Source: Pandoraea commovens (lineage in GTDB: Bacteria; Pseudomonadota; Gammaproteobacteria; Burkholderiales; Burkholderiaceae). From it: a stretch of DNA of 64,000 nucleotides. Location: positions 124,001 through 188,000 of the forward strand of contig NZ_CABPSA010000009.1 of the NCBI RefSeq assembly GCF_902459615.1, in the 5' to 3' direction. Shown here piece by piece: positions 35,336-44,690 of this stretch; the first letter of the stretch is position 1, and every line of letters begins with the position of its first letter. Position numbers and translations under genes: made by a program. The notes under the pieces are model-generated. The model saw only the letters and a program-made list of their open reading frames with translations, was not told the DNA's origin and did no database searches.

Positions 35336-37695
35336 GCTTCTCGTTCCTTGGGGAGTTCCAAGACGAACGTCCTAAGCCGTCCATCGGCTTCACCGCTCGC
35401 TTCCAAATAAAGTTTTCCGCCGTGGTACTCGACGAGTTCTCGGGCGATGTACAGCCCGAGTCCCTTGCCACGCTTTCTCATGCTGAAATAGGGTCGAAAT
35501 ATTGACTCGCCATGCGACGGGTCAATGCCAGGTCCGTTGTCGGTGATCATGACCACGTTTGCGCTGGTATCCAACTCCACCACGATATGGCGACGCTCCT
35601 CGCCACGCTTCAAGCCTTGCTGGACCCAATACACGGAGTTGGTCAGCAAGTTCTCCAAAACCTGCGCGATCAGACCACGCACGAGCCGAACCTCGAAAAT
35701 CTGCGTGCTCGCTAGCTCACCATCCACGAGAACCTCACAACTGACAGAATGGCGCTGGAACCTCGCTTCGAAGCCGCTGACCACCGTCTTCAGTTGAGCG
35801 ACTACGTTGAACCGTTCGCGACGGTTACGGCCCGACGGGCTCAAGACGTCGACGGAGCTGATTCGCTTGCTGGTAGCCTTGATTTGTGATTGCAGATTGT
35901 CGATCAAACGCACCATTGGGGCATCGGCCGCCGTTGCGTTGCGCAGATTGAGGAGCAAATCTCCGGTACTTTGGGTCAAGCGCGTGAGCTCGTGCACGAC
36001 GATTTCCACAACTAGCCCAATGTTTGCGAGCTCAAGCAACTCTACCCGCGTCTCGCGCGCAAGTTGTAGCGCGCTCCTGATAGTTTCGACATACTCGACC
36101 TGAGATTCCAAGGTACGTCGAACCTCCTGGAGTTTCGGCTGCACTTCGGGCGGCAAGGACCGCGCGATCTCCTCGACTGTCACCAGAGTGTTGGCTAGTG
36201 AGACCTCAGATCGCTTTAAGCTCTCCTCTGCCGACTCTTCTTCGATCGCCTGCTTGACTTCCACCTGCTTAATCGCGTCGATGTGCGAGCGTAAATCCTT
36301 GACGATGATCTCCCCCAACAACACCACCAATAGGGTCTGTTCCGGACAAGATACCAACCGCTCGCGGTTGGCTGCATCAATTAGCCGTGGATTTCCCTTC
36401 GAGGAGATAGAGACCGTACCCACGGTCTGGTAGCGGTTCAGCATGAAGCCCTTAGTCTTCAACGCCTTTCCATCCCACTCCAGCCAATCGTCCTCCATCC
36501 CTCCCGTCTGACCGACACGAAACCCGTCCCGATAAACGGCGAAGCCGCCGCACCAGACGTTGAGTTCGGCCAGCATCCGAGTTTTGGAGTGATCTAATGT
36601 TCCGACGATGAGCGCGCGATTAAACCAATAGCACGACGCTGTAAATGGCCCGAGGTTGCGACAGGTCTCAACGGGTACGCCAGCTAGGGCCGCCAGTTCG
36701 TCAAGCGTCCAGGTCCGAGACTCGGCGCTCGCGCCCCCTTTCCAGATCACTTCTCGGCGCAATGCCACCGACTGGTTGTCTTCACCGCTCGGCGTAAAGC
36801 TGATTTCGCACCGAAACTGCGCCACCTCCAGAAGCCACGCAGGGATAGGTGTAATAGCGAGGCGATGCGAATTCAGCAGCACGTCGATCGGATAGGGACG
36901 CCGGCGGTGGGTGAACGGGGATTGCAGACGACGAACGTACTTGTTTAGAAAATCAGTCACCTTCGCTGCCGACCAATTGGCCAGCAACTCAGTAATATGG
37001 ATGACGGTACCCTGGATGCCCTCAGAATCTGGTTCTCCGTCCCCCACCTCGAACAGGACATCCCGCAACTCAGCACCGGGTCGATCGAACTTCTTCCAGT
37101 CGAATTCGATAGAATTCCAGGACTGCGCACCAGACACCTTTGAGCGAACCTTCGCCACCTGGCCAAGCTTCATCATCGATAGCCGACCGATACCCTTCTC
37201 TCCCAAAATCGTACGGTCAGCCTGCGCTTTTTCAATCAGTTTGTTTGGCGTCCCAACCATCATGAACTTGTCGTGCAGCTCGTCTGCAGACATGCCAAGC
37301 CCCGTATCACTGACTTCGATCCAGAAGTCATTTCGGAGAAACGCATCGAGGTAGGCGCTCAACTTGACTGAGGAGGCCCCGTGCTCCTTGAATCGCTGGA
37401 GATAGGCTGCACGTTGCTCGATTGTCAAGTCCGAAGAGAGCGTCTTCTCTAGCCTCTCGAGGGCGACCGACACTGTCACACGCCCCGTGGAGACCTGTTC
37501 ACGTACAAGCGCAACAGATGCAGCATCGGCGGGTGCCGAGATTGCAACGACCGTGCGCGGAGACTCGGCGTCAAAGCCATTCTTGATGAGCTCATAAAGC
37601 GCCATCTCGTCGGACGTGATCAGTTCTGCCCCGAGCTGCCGCATCGCACGAGCAGCGATACGAAATGGTCGAGCATCACGAGTTTTACTAGTCAT
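35332..37695 (-). CDS. Double-GHKL ATPase with histidine-kinase core
   Basis: 787 residues with two ATP-binding GHKL modules. The N-terminal one is Hsp90/MORC-like: N-box ELIKNGFDAESPR (35-47), DTGLGM (130-135) and GEKGIGRLSM (165-174). The C-terminal one is of histidine-kinase type: H-box-like VVHELTRLTQ (His568), N-box ENLLTNSVYW (near 681-690), DNGPGID (719-725) and GKGLGLYIA (743-751). No membrane segments, so a cytoplasmic sensor. It starts 51 bp after sspH and is coupled by ATGA to the receiver-domain gene. A cytoplasmic two-component pair inside a phosphorothioate restriction operon suggests control or signalling of restriction; this is inference. Dual-GHKL proteins occur in other defence islands. 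Confidence 0.75.
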   Translation of the reverse strand: MTSKTRDARPFRIAARAMRQLGAELITSDEMALYELIKNGFDAESPRTVVAISAPADAASVALVREQVSTGRVTVSVALERLEKTLSSDLTIEQRAAYLQRFKEHGASSVKLSAYLDAFLRNDFWIEVSDTGLGMSADELHDKFMMVGTPNKLIEKAQADRTILGEKGIGRLSMMKLGQVAKVRSKVSGAQSWNSIEFDWKKFDRPGAELRDVLFEVGDGEPDSEGIQGTVIHITELLANWSAAKVTDFLNKYVRRLQSPFTHRRRPYPIDVLLNSHRLAITPIPAWLLEVAQFRCEISFTPSGEDNQSVALRREVIWKGGASAESRTWTLDELAALAGVPVETCRNLGPFTASCYWFNRALIVGTLDHSKTRMLAELNVWCGGFAVYRDGFRVGQTGGMEDDWLEWDGKALKTKGFMLNRYQTVGTVSISSKGNPRLIDAANRERLVSCPEQTLLVVLLGEIIVKDLRSHIDAIKQVEVKQAIEEESAEESLKRSEVSLANTLVTVEEIARSLPPEVQPKLQEVRRTLESQVEYVETIRSALQLARETRVELLELANIGLVVEIVVHELTRLTQSTGDLLLNLRNATAADAPMVRLIDNLQSQIKATSKRISSVDVLSPSGRNRRERFNVVAQLKTVVSGFEARFQRHSVSCEVLVDGELASTQIFEVRLVRGLIAQVLENLLTNSVYWVQQGLKRGEERRHIVVELDTSANVVMITDNGPGIDPSHGESIFRPYFSMRKRGKGLGLYIARELVEYHGGKLYLEASGEADGRLRTFVLELPKEREA

Positions 37696-37746
37696 GCCAC
37701 ACCTCGGACGATTTCTGAGGTAACGTGTCTGACTTCATACACGCTC

Positions 37747-40700
37747 TCATGTTTGCTCCTTCGCTATGGCCGCTACGGCGGCTTCGATATCGTGATCCGA
37801 CAAAAACGGCGCTTGCGCGAAGACCAAACCCTGCTCGCCATTGAGCTTCGCGGCCAAGTGTCCTCGACCGAGCAATAGCTCGGCTCCCGGCCGGTCCAGC
37901 GCTATCTTTGATGTCGCCTCGCTGGACACCTTCAAGATCAGACGGTTGCCCAGGTTCTCCCGAAGCTGCATCGGCATCACGTCCTTATCGGGGCGTTGGG
38001 CCGCAAAAATCAAGTGGATGCCGGCTGCACGTGCCTTAACGCCCAGACGCTGCACCGCCGCTCCCACCGCGCCCTTGTATGCGTCGTCGAACATCCAATC
38101 CGCGAACTCGTCGTGAATCAGGAAGACCATGGGCAGGCGTTCCGCCGCCGAGACCTTGGAATTGTATGTCGGCAGGTCACGAGCGCGCGCCTTGGCAAAC
38201 GCTTTGTAACGATCCTCCATCTCTTGTACAAGCGCTGCGAGTACCTCCCCCGCCTTCTCTTTGGTGGTGACGATCTCGTCGCGCATGTGCGGCAAGTCAG
38301 CCAAAGGGGCGTAGTCGACACCCATCTTGGGATCGATCAAGATGAGCTGCGCCAACTCCTTAGAGTTCGTCGCTGCGATGTCCAGAAGCAACGCCTGGAT
38401 CAGCACAGACTTGCCGCTGCCCGTGGCGCCGGCCACCAGCGAATGCGGCTCATGAGATGAAAGGCCGCCGAACTCAGTGCCTAGGTTCAGATATAGCAGC
38501 GCGCCGTTGATTTCTTGAACGCCTAAGAGGAAGGACGTGTTGATGCCGGCAACGTTGCGGTTTAGCTCGCGACGAGACCACAGCTCCCAGAGCGACACTG
38601 CCTGTCGCCTATCCCCAGCGACCGTCACCACGATCTCGCCCGGCTTTGGCTGAACCGTGACAAGGTTGATTGCATGAGTCGTCAGGAGCTGTGTGCGCTT
38701 GTTCTCGATGTCTTCGACTCTCAGCCGATCTGAGCCGGCCAAGCGCACCAGGCAGCCATTGGGAGTCAACCGTGTCCCAAGTATCGCGGCCTGGAATCCG
38801 TAGCTGTTGAGCGCAGCTTTGAGCTTCTTGGTCACGTCCTGAGCCCACTCCTCTCGCTCCGCGTCAGCTTGGGCTCCACCTCCGAACTTGGAGGCAACGA
38901 GGTCCGCGAGCACTGGACCGAAGCTTGCGACTGGAATGGTCTCCGGGAGTGAGGCCAAAGCCGGCATGTCGTCACTAGCGTGGACCGAGGTTTGTGCAGG
39001 AGGCAGAGGCTCTTGCATCGGAGCGTTAGCCTCTGTCACGACACTTACGTCTACTGATGTCTCTGACGCGGCAGCCTCGCTTGTTCCGTTGGCGAGCTGC
39101 CCCATGGCCGCCAGCCACGGTACACGAGGCGCAGGCCTCTTAAAACTGTAGCCCGACCACGGCTCGTGGGGACCGAGGCCTGCGCGCGCTTCCAGGCTTC
39201 CCGCGCTCTTGGCATAGGCCTCAACCAGCTTTCTCAGATCCTCTCGATCGAAGATCTCTTGCCAAGCTTTGACACCGCTCTCATCCAACAGGACCTCTTG
39301 CTCAGATGCTGATCGAGAGCCAGCGTCAGAAGTGTGGATGTAAACTTGGGAGTACCCTCGCAGCGAAATCGCGGCGTCGCCCTCGCGAAGCTTCGCGCGA
39401 GCTCGCTCCATCAGTCCTGTCATGCCCGGCGGGATGTCAGCATCAATGAGCATGTCGGCTAGGCGCGCGAGCCACACGTCGCGGTCGAGCCGACCTGGAT
39501 CTCCAAAGAGCGCCTCCCGGAACTTGTCCAGCGTCTGCAGCAACTGATCCTTAGAACTTCGACGCGCCACGGCCAACCCCTCGGCCGCAATGTATTTCGA
39601 CTCAACGATCGAGATGACCACGCGAATTCCCTCGTCCTTCTCCTCAATGTTGATAGCCAAGATGTCGGCGATGCGACTCTCCGGCTGCGATAGCCAGCTC
39701 GCGTAGTCATCGAGCAGAAAGTACGCGGTCAAGACCGGCCCTCCTCTCGCCTGCGCCTTGAACTCCTCTGCCAGCAGATGGCGGCTGAGGACCAGCCCGA
39801 TCATTTCGCCGGCAGAGACGCCGCGCTTGGCTGCGCGCAGCACAATGTCACCAGAAACCGAGAGCGCATCACGCTTGGCCTTGTCCGCAGCATTACCAAT
39901 CTCTTCTGCAGTGAGCGAGAGCTTCAATTCTTCGAGGCGGCGGCGCACCAGCACGCCGAGCAAGCGTAGCTCAGATGTCGAGCTCACAATCATGTTGCGG
40001 CCATTAGTTGAACCGCGGCGGTAGCGGACGACGGTGATGTCGTTGTGCTGAAGCTGACGCTTGTCAAGCAGCTCATCGTACGTGGCTACCCATTCGGCTA
40101 GGCCATGGGCGTCCTTCATCAAAGCGGCCAGTTCCTGGCTTTGTAGGGAGATGCGGCGAGCCGGAAGGAAGCGCTTGTCCGGTACTGCGTCTGTCTGATT
40201 GCAGACGGAGGCTACGGCTGTGACGTAGGACCATCCCGACGCTGTCTGCCATGGGCAAGTCAGGAACGTAGTCGATTTGAGTTCGTCCTCGCCAGAGACA
40301 CTGCGGTAGGACCAGCGTGAAGGTGCATGCTCCAAGCTCGGACGATCATTCGTCCAAGCGACGGGCAGCCACTCCTCCTTGGCTGAACGGGCAACGACGT
40401 CGTGCAAAAAAGCCACGTCAAAGGCTTTGAAGCCCTGCGTGCTCTCGCTAGGCGTAGACGAAATCGGCGAGACCGCGATACGAAGCTTCGAGATGAAGTT
40501 ATCGCTCGTTTCACTAACTACGGGCAAATCTGGATCGTCGCCCGCCTTGTTGACCAACTCACCGTAAACACGACGAAGTTTCGATTGGTCAGCGTGGCGC
40601 ACCGCCACACTACATTGGAACTCCCCATCCTCTTGGATTGAAGCGAGCTCGCGCACTGTCGCCAACGGCAGGTCAGCTGCGTCTGCGTTATAGAGCACTA

Positions 40701-43146
40701 CGCTCAGGTTCGATGCTTCATGGGGCTGCAATCCGACGTAGCGCTCCAAAAGCTCGCGGGCCTGTTTGGCTGCTGCGGCCGGATCCACGTCGGACATAGT
40801 ATTCTCGCCGCCGCGGATAGGCGCCTCCAGAAGGCTGTAGCCGTTAACGGTACTACTCTCGGTCACGAGCTTCGGCGATCCGCCCTCGCTCAGGACGGCA
40901 ATTTCCGGATAGAACGGATGTGCGATCTCGTCGGCAAGCTCACGCATGAAGATGTCGCGGTCCCCATAGAGAATGCTATCGCTTGAGAGCAAGTGGGTGG
41001 CAAAACCTGCCACGCGACGGGACTTCACCCCTAGAGCCTTCATGCGCTCCGGATGCCACGGTGGGATGATTAGCGATGCGTTGTCGCCGGCCACACGCAC
41101 CGTTCCCACCGCCAAAACCTCAGAGACCAAACGAGAGCGGCACACGTCGCCACGAGCGTGGGTTGCGAGGGTAGACAATAGCGCACCGAAGGACTCCGCC
41201 TGACGCATGACGGCCTCACCGTGCAACCCGGTAAGAACGAAATCCTCCATCGCCTTAATGTAGTCTTCCTCAAACTTGTCCCAGGCGCTGCGCACCTCGT
41301 CGCGCTGCGCGGAGGTCAGGTAGCCGCCGTCAGCCAGTTTCTTGATTTGGTCTTTGATGTCTTTCCGCAAGCTGCGTAGCTTGTTGCCCGCTGGCACCAG
41401 CGAGCCTGCGTCATTCGAATAGGTAGCCTCCAGCGTGCCGGTGTCTAGAAGCGACACGTTTTGCACTCCCCCCTTCTTGCTGACCAGGCGACGCGGCACC
41501 TCGGTGCAGCCGACCGCTCCTTTATCCAAGAGTCGGCGCATATCAGCAATCATCGACAGGCCTATCGAGGTGGGTTTGTAACTCCAAAGAAGTTGGGTCT
41601 TGCTGATCTTCGTTTCGACGCCGTTAACTACATTTAATAGCTCGACATCAAACTTAATTTGCAAAGCCTGGCGGGAGAGGGAATTGACGGCTTTGAACTT
41701 TTTATTGCGGCTCTCGGCGATCTCCCGCTCCTTAGCGATGAAGCGCTCGAAATCGAACAGAGGGTCCGGCAAATCAGCCGCGGTCATGCGCGTTATCTTC
41801 CAATCAACCTTGGTGCCCATCAAGTGCGATAAGCCACGATACATTGCAGAAAAGAAGCATCCGGCGTCATGATTGAATCGTTCTCGCCACTCGGTCCGGC
41901 CCTTGTTGACGGTGAAGCGTAGAATCCGATCCCCATTGGCGTCGTCGAGGCCTGCATGCAGGTTATTAACCGCGCGCGCAAAGCCGTCGAAGAAATCGTT
42001 GCACTCGATGGGTTTGCCGAACAGCGCCTTTTCCCAGCGCGACAGCAGCTTGATATCGCGTTCCAGAAAACGACGGTGGGTGGCGAAGAACTCCTCGTCC
42101 TCCGGCAAAAAATCAGCGCGCCGCTCGCGTGACTTCAGATCTTCGAGAAGCCTGCGACCATCCGGTGATAAAGCGTCCTCTTCGTCGCAATCGTGGTCGA
42201 AGAAGCGCATAGTGGTGTCAGCTAAGCCCTGCTGTCTTTCCTTGGGCTTGTCAAAGGCCAGATAGACACCTTCAGACTCCCATTCAAACTGAGCGAGCGC
42301 CCCAGCAGCGTCTTGATCGCCGGCCGGCGCTGCCGCAAAAGCCATCAGGGCCAGGCGCGCGCCTTCGTCGATTTCGGTGGCGTTGTTCTCGATGCGCTCG
42401 ACCAACTCGTCCGCATCCAGCGGCTGGCCGTTCTGACGAAGCTTTCTAAGCAGAGGGGCACGTTGGGACAAAAGCTTCAAAAAGGCCTTTTGCCAAGGGC
42501 CAAGCGTAGCCCCAAACGTTCTCGCGTTTGAGAAATATCCACTATCCCTGGGCAACCCTGCCCTCGGCAGTGCATAGCCCACTGCATCGCGGATCGGCAG
42601 ACCGCGGACGGAGATCGCGTTGACGATCTCGGCACAAAACTCGCCGAGTTGCACGAGAGAGGGTTCGGAGGCGTTGAGCAGGCCGCCAATGGCCGCCAGG
42701 AAGACCGCTCGGTCGTCCGCCACGAGCGAGAGGCTGCCAGTGTGAAGCGCTGAGTCCACCCAAGGCTGGGCCTCCGAACGTAACTCCTTGGCTCCAATCG
42801 GCGAGACGTGCGCAAGCGTATCCGAGAGATTATGCTCGCTACCGCTAGCGGTGAGAATCGCCTCCTTCTCCGTCTCCGCGTTATTGCGCACATAACCGGC
42901 GTTCTGCTGGATCAGGACCTCCGGCGGCAAACCTTGTCCCTCCACCAAAGCCTCGGGAATCATCAAATCCATGCGGGCGAACAGATCGGACTTCCCCATG
43001 ACCGCGCGCGCTACGGCAGCAACTTGACTGGCCGATAGTTTGTCGAGCCGGAAGAGCGCGACAGAATCCCCCACTTGTGCCGGATTGGCGAGGCGCTTAG
43101 CAAGAACTTCCGCGCCGACGCGCCCGATGATGCGGTCAGTTAGCAT
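37747..43146 (-). CDS. sspH: SspH/DptH-like giant FtsK/HerA-type ATPase
   Basis: 1799 residues. A large N-terminal region of unknown fold is followed by a C-terminal translocase domain: Walker A GATGSGKS (1573-1580), LILIDPKMGVDY, Walker B VFLIHDEFAD (1674-1683) and GIHLIFAAQRPDKDVM, all typical of FtsK/HerA motors. Length and domain order match DptH of Dnd restriction and SspH of SspFGH. It overlaps sspG by 7 bp. Expected role: ATP-driven translocation or remodelling of unmodified DNA in the restriction complex. A Ser/Thr/Pro-rich linker (about 1420-1480) separates the two halves. Confidence 0.8.
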   Translation of the reverse strand: MLTDRIIGRVGAEVLAKRLANPAQVGDSVALFRLDKLSASQVAAVARAVMGKSDLFARMDLMIPEALVEGQGLPPEVLIQQNAGYVRNNAETEKEAILTASGSEHNLSDTLAHVSPIGAKELRSEAQPWVDSALHTGSLSLVADDRAVFLAAIGGLLNASEPSLVQLGEFCAEIVNAISVRGLPIRDAVGYALPRAGLPRDSGYFSNARTFGATLGPWQKAFLKLLSQRAPLLRKLRQNGQPLDADELVERIENNATEIDEGARLALMAFAAAPAGDQDAAGALAQFEWESEGVYLAFDKPKERQQGLADTTMRFFDHDCDEEDALSPDGRRLLEDLKSRERRADFLPEDEEFFATHRRFLERDIKLLSRWEKALFGKPIECNDFFDGFARAVNNLHAGLDDANGDRILRFTVNKGRTEWRERFNHDAGCFFSAMYRGLSHLMGTKVDWKITRMTAADLPDPLFDFERFIAKEREIAESRNKKFKAVNSLSRQALQIKFDVELLNVVNGVETKISKTQLLWSYKPTSIGLSMIADMRRLLDKGAVGCTEVPRRLVSKKGGVQNVSLLDTGTLEATYSNDAGSLVPAGNKLRSLRKDIKDQIKKLADGGYLTSAQRDEVRSAWDKFEEDYIKAMEDFVLTGLHGEAVMRQAESFGALLSTLATHARGDVCRSRLVSEVLAVGTVRVAGDNASLIIPPWHPERMKALGVKSRRVAGFATHLLSSDSILYGDRDIFMRELADEIAHPFYPEIAVLSEGGSPKLVTESSTVNGYSLLEAPIRGGENTMSDVDPAAAAKQARELLERYVGLQPHEASNLSVVLYNADAADLPLATVRELASIQEDGEFQCSVAVRHADQSKLRRVYGELVNKAGDDPDLPVVSETSDNFISKLRIAVSPISSTPSESTQGFKAFDVAFLHDVVARSAKEEWLPVAWTNDRPSLEHAPSRWSYRSVSGEDELKSTTFLTCPWQTASGWSYVTAVASVCNQTDAVPDKRFLPARRISLQSQELAALMKDAHGLAEWVATYDELLDKRQLQHNDITVVRYRRGSTNGRNMIVSSTSELRLLGVLVRRRLEELKLSLTAEEIGNAADKAKRDALSVSGDIVLRAAKRGVSAGEMIGLVLSRHLLAEEFKAQARGGPVLTAYFLLDDYASWLSQPESRIADILAINIEEKDEGIRVVISIVESKYIAAEGLAVARRSSKDQLLQTLDKFREALFGDPGRLDRDVWLARLADMLIDADIPPGMTGLMERARAKLREGDAAISLRGYSQVYIHTSDAGSRSASEQEVLLDESGVKAWQEIFDREDLRKLVEAYAKSAGSLEARAGLGPHEPWSGYSFKRPAPRVPWLAAMGQLANGTSEAAASETSVDVSVVTEANAPMQEPLPPAQTSVHASDDMPALASLPETIPVASFGPVLADLVASKFGGGAQADAEREEWAQDVTKKLKAALNSYGFQAAILGTRLTPNGCLVRLAGSDRLRVEDIENKRTQLLTTHAINLVTVQPKPGEIVVTVAGDRRQAVSLWELWSRRELNRNVAGINTSFLLGVQEINGALLYLNLGTEFGGLSSHEPHSLVAGATGSGKSVLIQALLLDIAATNSKELAQLILIDPKMGVDYAPLADLPHMRDEIVTTKEKAGEVLAALVQEMEDRYKAFAKARARDLPTYNSKVSAAERLPMVFLIHDEFADWMFDDAYKGAVGAAVQRLGVKARAAGIHLIFAAQRPDKDVMPMQLRENLGNRLILKVSSEATSKIALDRPGAELLLGRGHLAAKLNGEQGLVFAQAPFLSDHDIEAAVAAIAKEQT

Positions 43147-44690
43147 GCGGCCTCCACCTCAGAAAAGAACGGGTTTTCAACAAACGAGCATGAGTCCGAG
43201 AGCCTGCGCACCAAACCCAGTCCCACAAGTCGGGCCTCCAAGTTGTCGCGGTTTTCGCTAAGTTCCTCTTGGTCGATGGATTTGGCCTCCAGCAAGCGAG
43301 AGCCCTCGGCATCACCGATCAGGAGGCCATACCGGCGATTGGCCTCAACCAGGAATTCATCGAATTGCATGCGGTCTCCGACGATCGCAATCACTATGGA
43401 TTTAAGCAATCTGTCATTGGGCGCGTAGCGATGTCTCCGGGAGAGCCTGCGCGAGCTGAGTCCAATCGCTCGTGACCAAGCCGCATGGATCTTGCCCACA
43501 TGCTGGCTGTGCCGCAGCCGCGCAAGTTCTACAAGCGTGGATACCAAGTCGTCCGGGTTACGGCTCGCATATCCCTGTCCATCCTTGTCATCGGAAGGAG
43601 GCCATTGGAATGCCTCCCGCAGGAGTTCTATGCGCTCGATGTCCGCAGAGCCTGCATCGATCCACGCCGTCTCGCAGCGGATCGATTCAATATGCGCGCG
43701 AATCGCCCTCTCGGGGTAGCCTTGGTTGGCCTGATAGCTGTCACCCGAGAGGGCCCTGATCTTGCGACTGCCCTTGGAGACAATCTCGCAGACGAACTCC
43801 ACAGCTTCGTCGTCGCCGGCGACACGCTTAGCACGCTCTAAGAAGTAAAGCAGCATGTTGAGGCCGGTGATCGAGATCAAGTGCTCCAGCGCATCGTAGA
43901 CCGGTATGTCCATCGACAGAATCGTTAGCCAGTCCTCGCAGATCTGATCGAATCGCGGATTAGAGGCTTCTGGCAAGTAGCCCGACACGCGTGATTCCTC
44001 TGGCAATTGCGGGGTACCTTGTAAGGCACGCGCGAGTCGATTCATCGGTGTCGAGCGCTCGAAAAGGCGCTCGACTAGCAAATCGCCGAGCTCAGCGCCC
44101 CTTTTGGCACGAGTGAGCATCAAGTAAAGCAGCTCGCCAGTGCGCGCGAAGAAGCGCCGATCGTTGCTCATATTGCCCTTCGCATCGATCTGCAGATCCT
44201 CGTAAAGGGCATCGAGGCCGAAGGGAAAAGTGAACTTCGAGCTCCACCGCTTGTTGCTGCGCGACTCGAAGGACGAAGAGCGCAACAGTTCAATTGCTTT
44301 AGCAAAGTCGTCAAAGCTGGTGAACGCTTGGCGCAGATAGCCGATATCGTCGGCCGTGTCGCCGTTACCTGTTTTGCCTTGGTCGAACTTGTCGAACCAC
44401 TGACGCCACTTCTCCTCGTCGGGAAGCCGGCTTTCTGCGATGGACTCGACATAAGGGTTGTTGAAAAGAAGGCTGCGCAGTCGAATCTGACGCTGAGGCT
44501 TGAATTGGACCGCACCGCCCAAGCCTTCATGAGGGCGCAGCGGCTTGTCCAAATTGGACCCCAGGACGCCCAGGAACTCTAAGACTGTCAAATGCGGGAG
44601 CTGTTCATCGTAGAGACGATGGCCCCATATGTTTTCGTCTACACAAAAATCGACGCTCTTGATCAAGGGCCGTTTGATGATCTCGCTCAT
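43140..44690 (-). CDS. sspG: SspG/DptG-like restriction protein
   Basis: 516 residues between and overlapping the two ATPase genes (ATGA with sspF at 44687-44690, 7 bp with sspH). Contains GHRLYDEQLPHLTVLEFLGV near the N-terminus and no P-loop. Family assignment comes mainly from position and size: DptG and SspG are always the middle gene of the FGH trio. Biochemical role unknown; it may scaffold the F and H ATPases. Confidence 0.7.
   Translation of the reverse strand: MSEIIKRPLIKSVDFCVDENIWGHRLYDEQLPHLTVLEFLGVLGSNLDKPLRPHEGLGGAVQFKPQRQIRLRSLLFNNPYVESIAESRLPDEEKWRQWFDKFDQGKTGNGDTADDIGYLRQAFTSFDDFAKAIELLRSSSFESRSNKRWSSKFTFPFGLDALYEDLQIDAKGNMSNDRRFFARTGELLYLMLTRAKRGAELGDLLVERLFERSTPMNRLARALQGTPQLPEESRVSGYLPEASNPRFDQICEDWLTILSMDIPVYDALEHLISITGLNMLLYFLERAKRVAGDDEAVEFVCEIVSKGSRKIRALSGDSYQANQGYPERAIRAHIESIRCETAWIDAGSADIERIELLREAFQWPPSDDKDGQGYASRNPDDLVSTLVELARLRHSQHVGKIHAAWSRAIGLSSRRLSRRHRYAPNDRLLKSIVIAIVGDRMQFDEFLVEANRRYGLLIGDAEGSRLLEAKSIDQEELSENRDNLEARLVGLGLVRRLSDSCSFVENPFFSEVEAAC

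Noticed and set aside
36911-37354. Plus-strand frames opposite the GHKL gene
   Set aside because: The minus frame holds all GHKL motifs; the plus frames have no domains or start signals.
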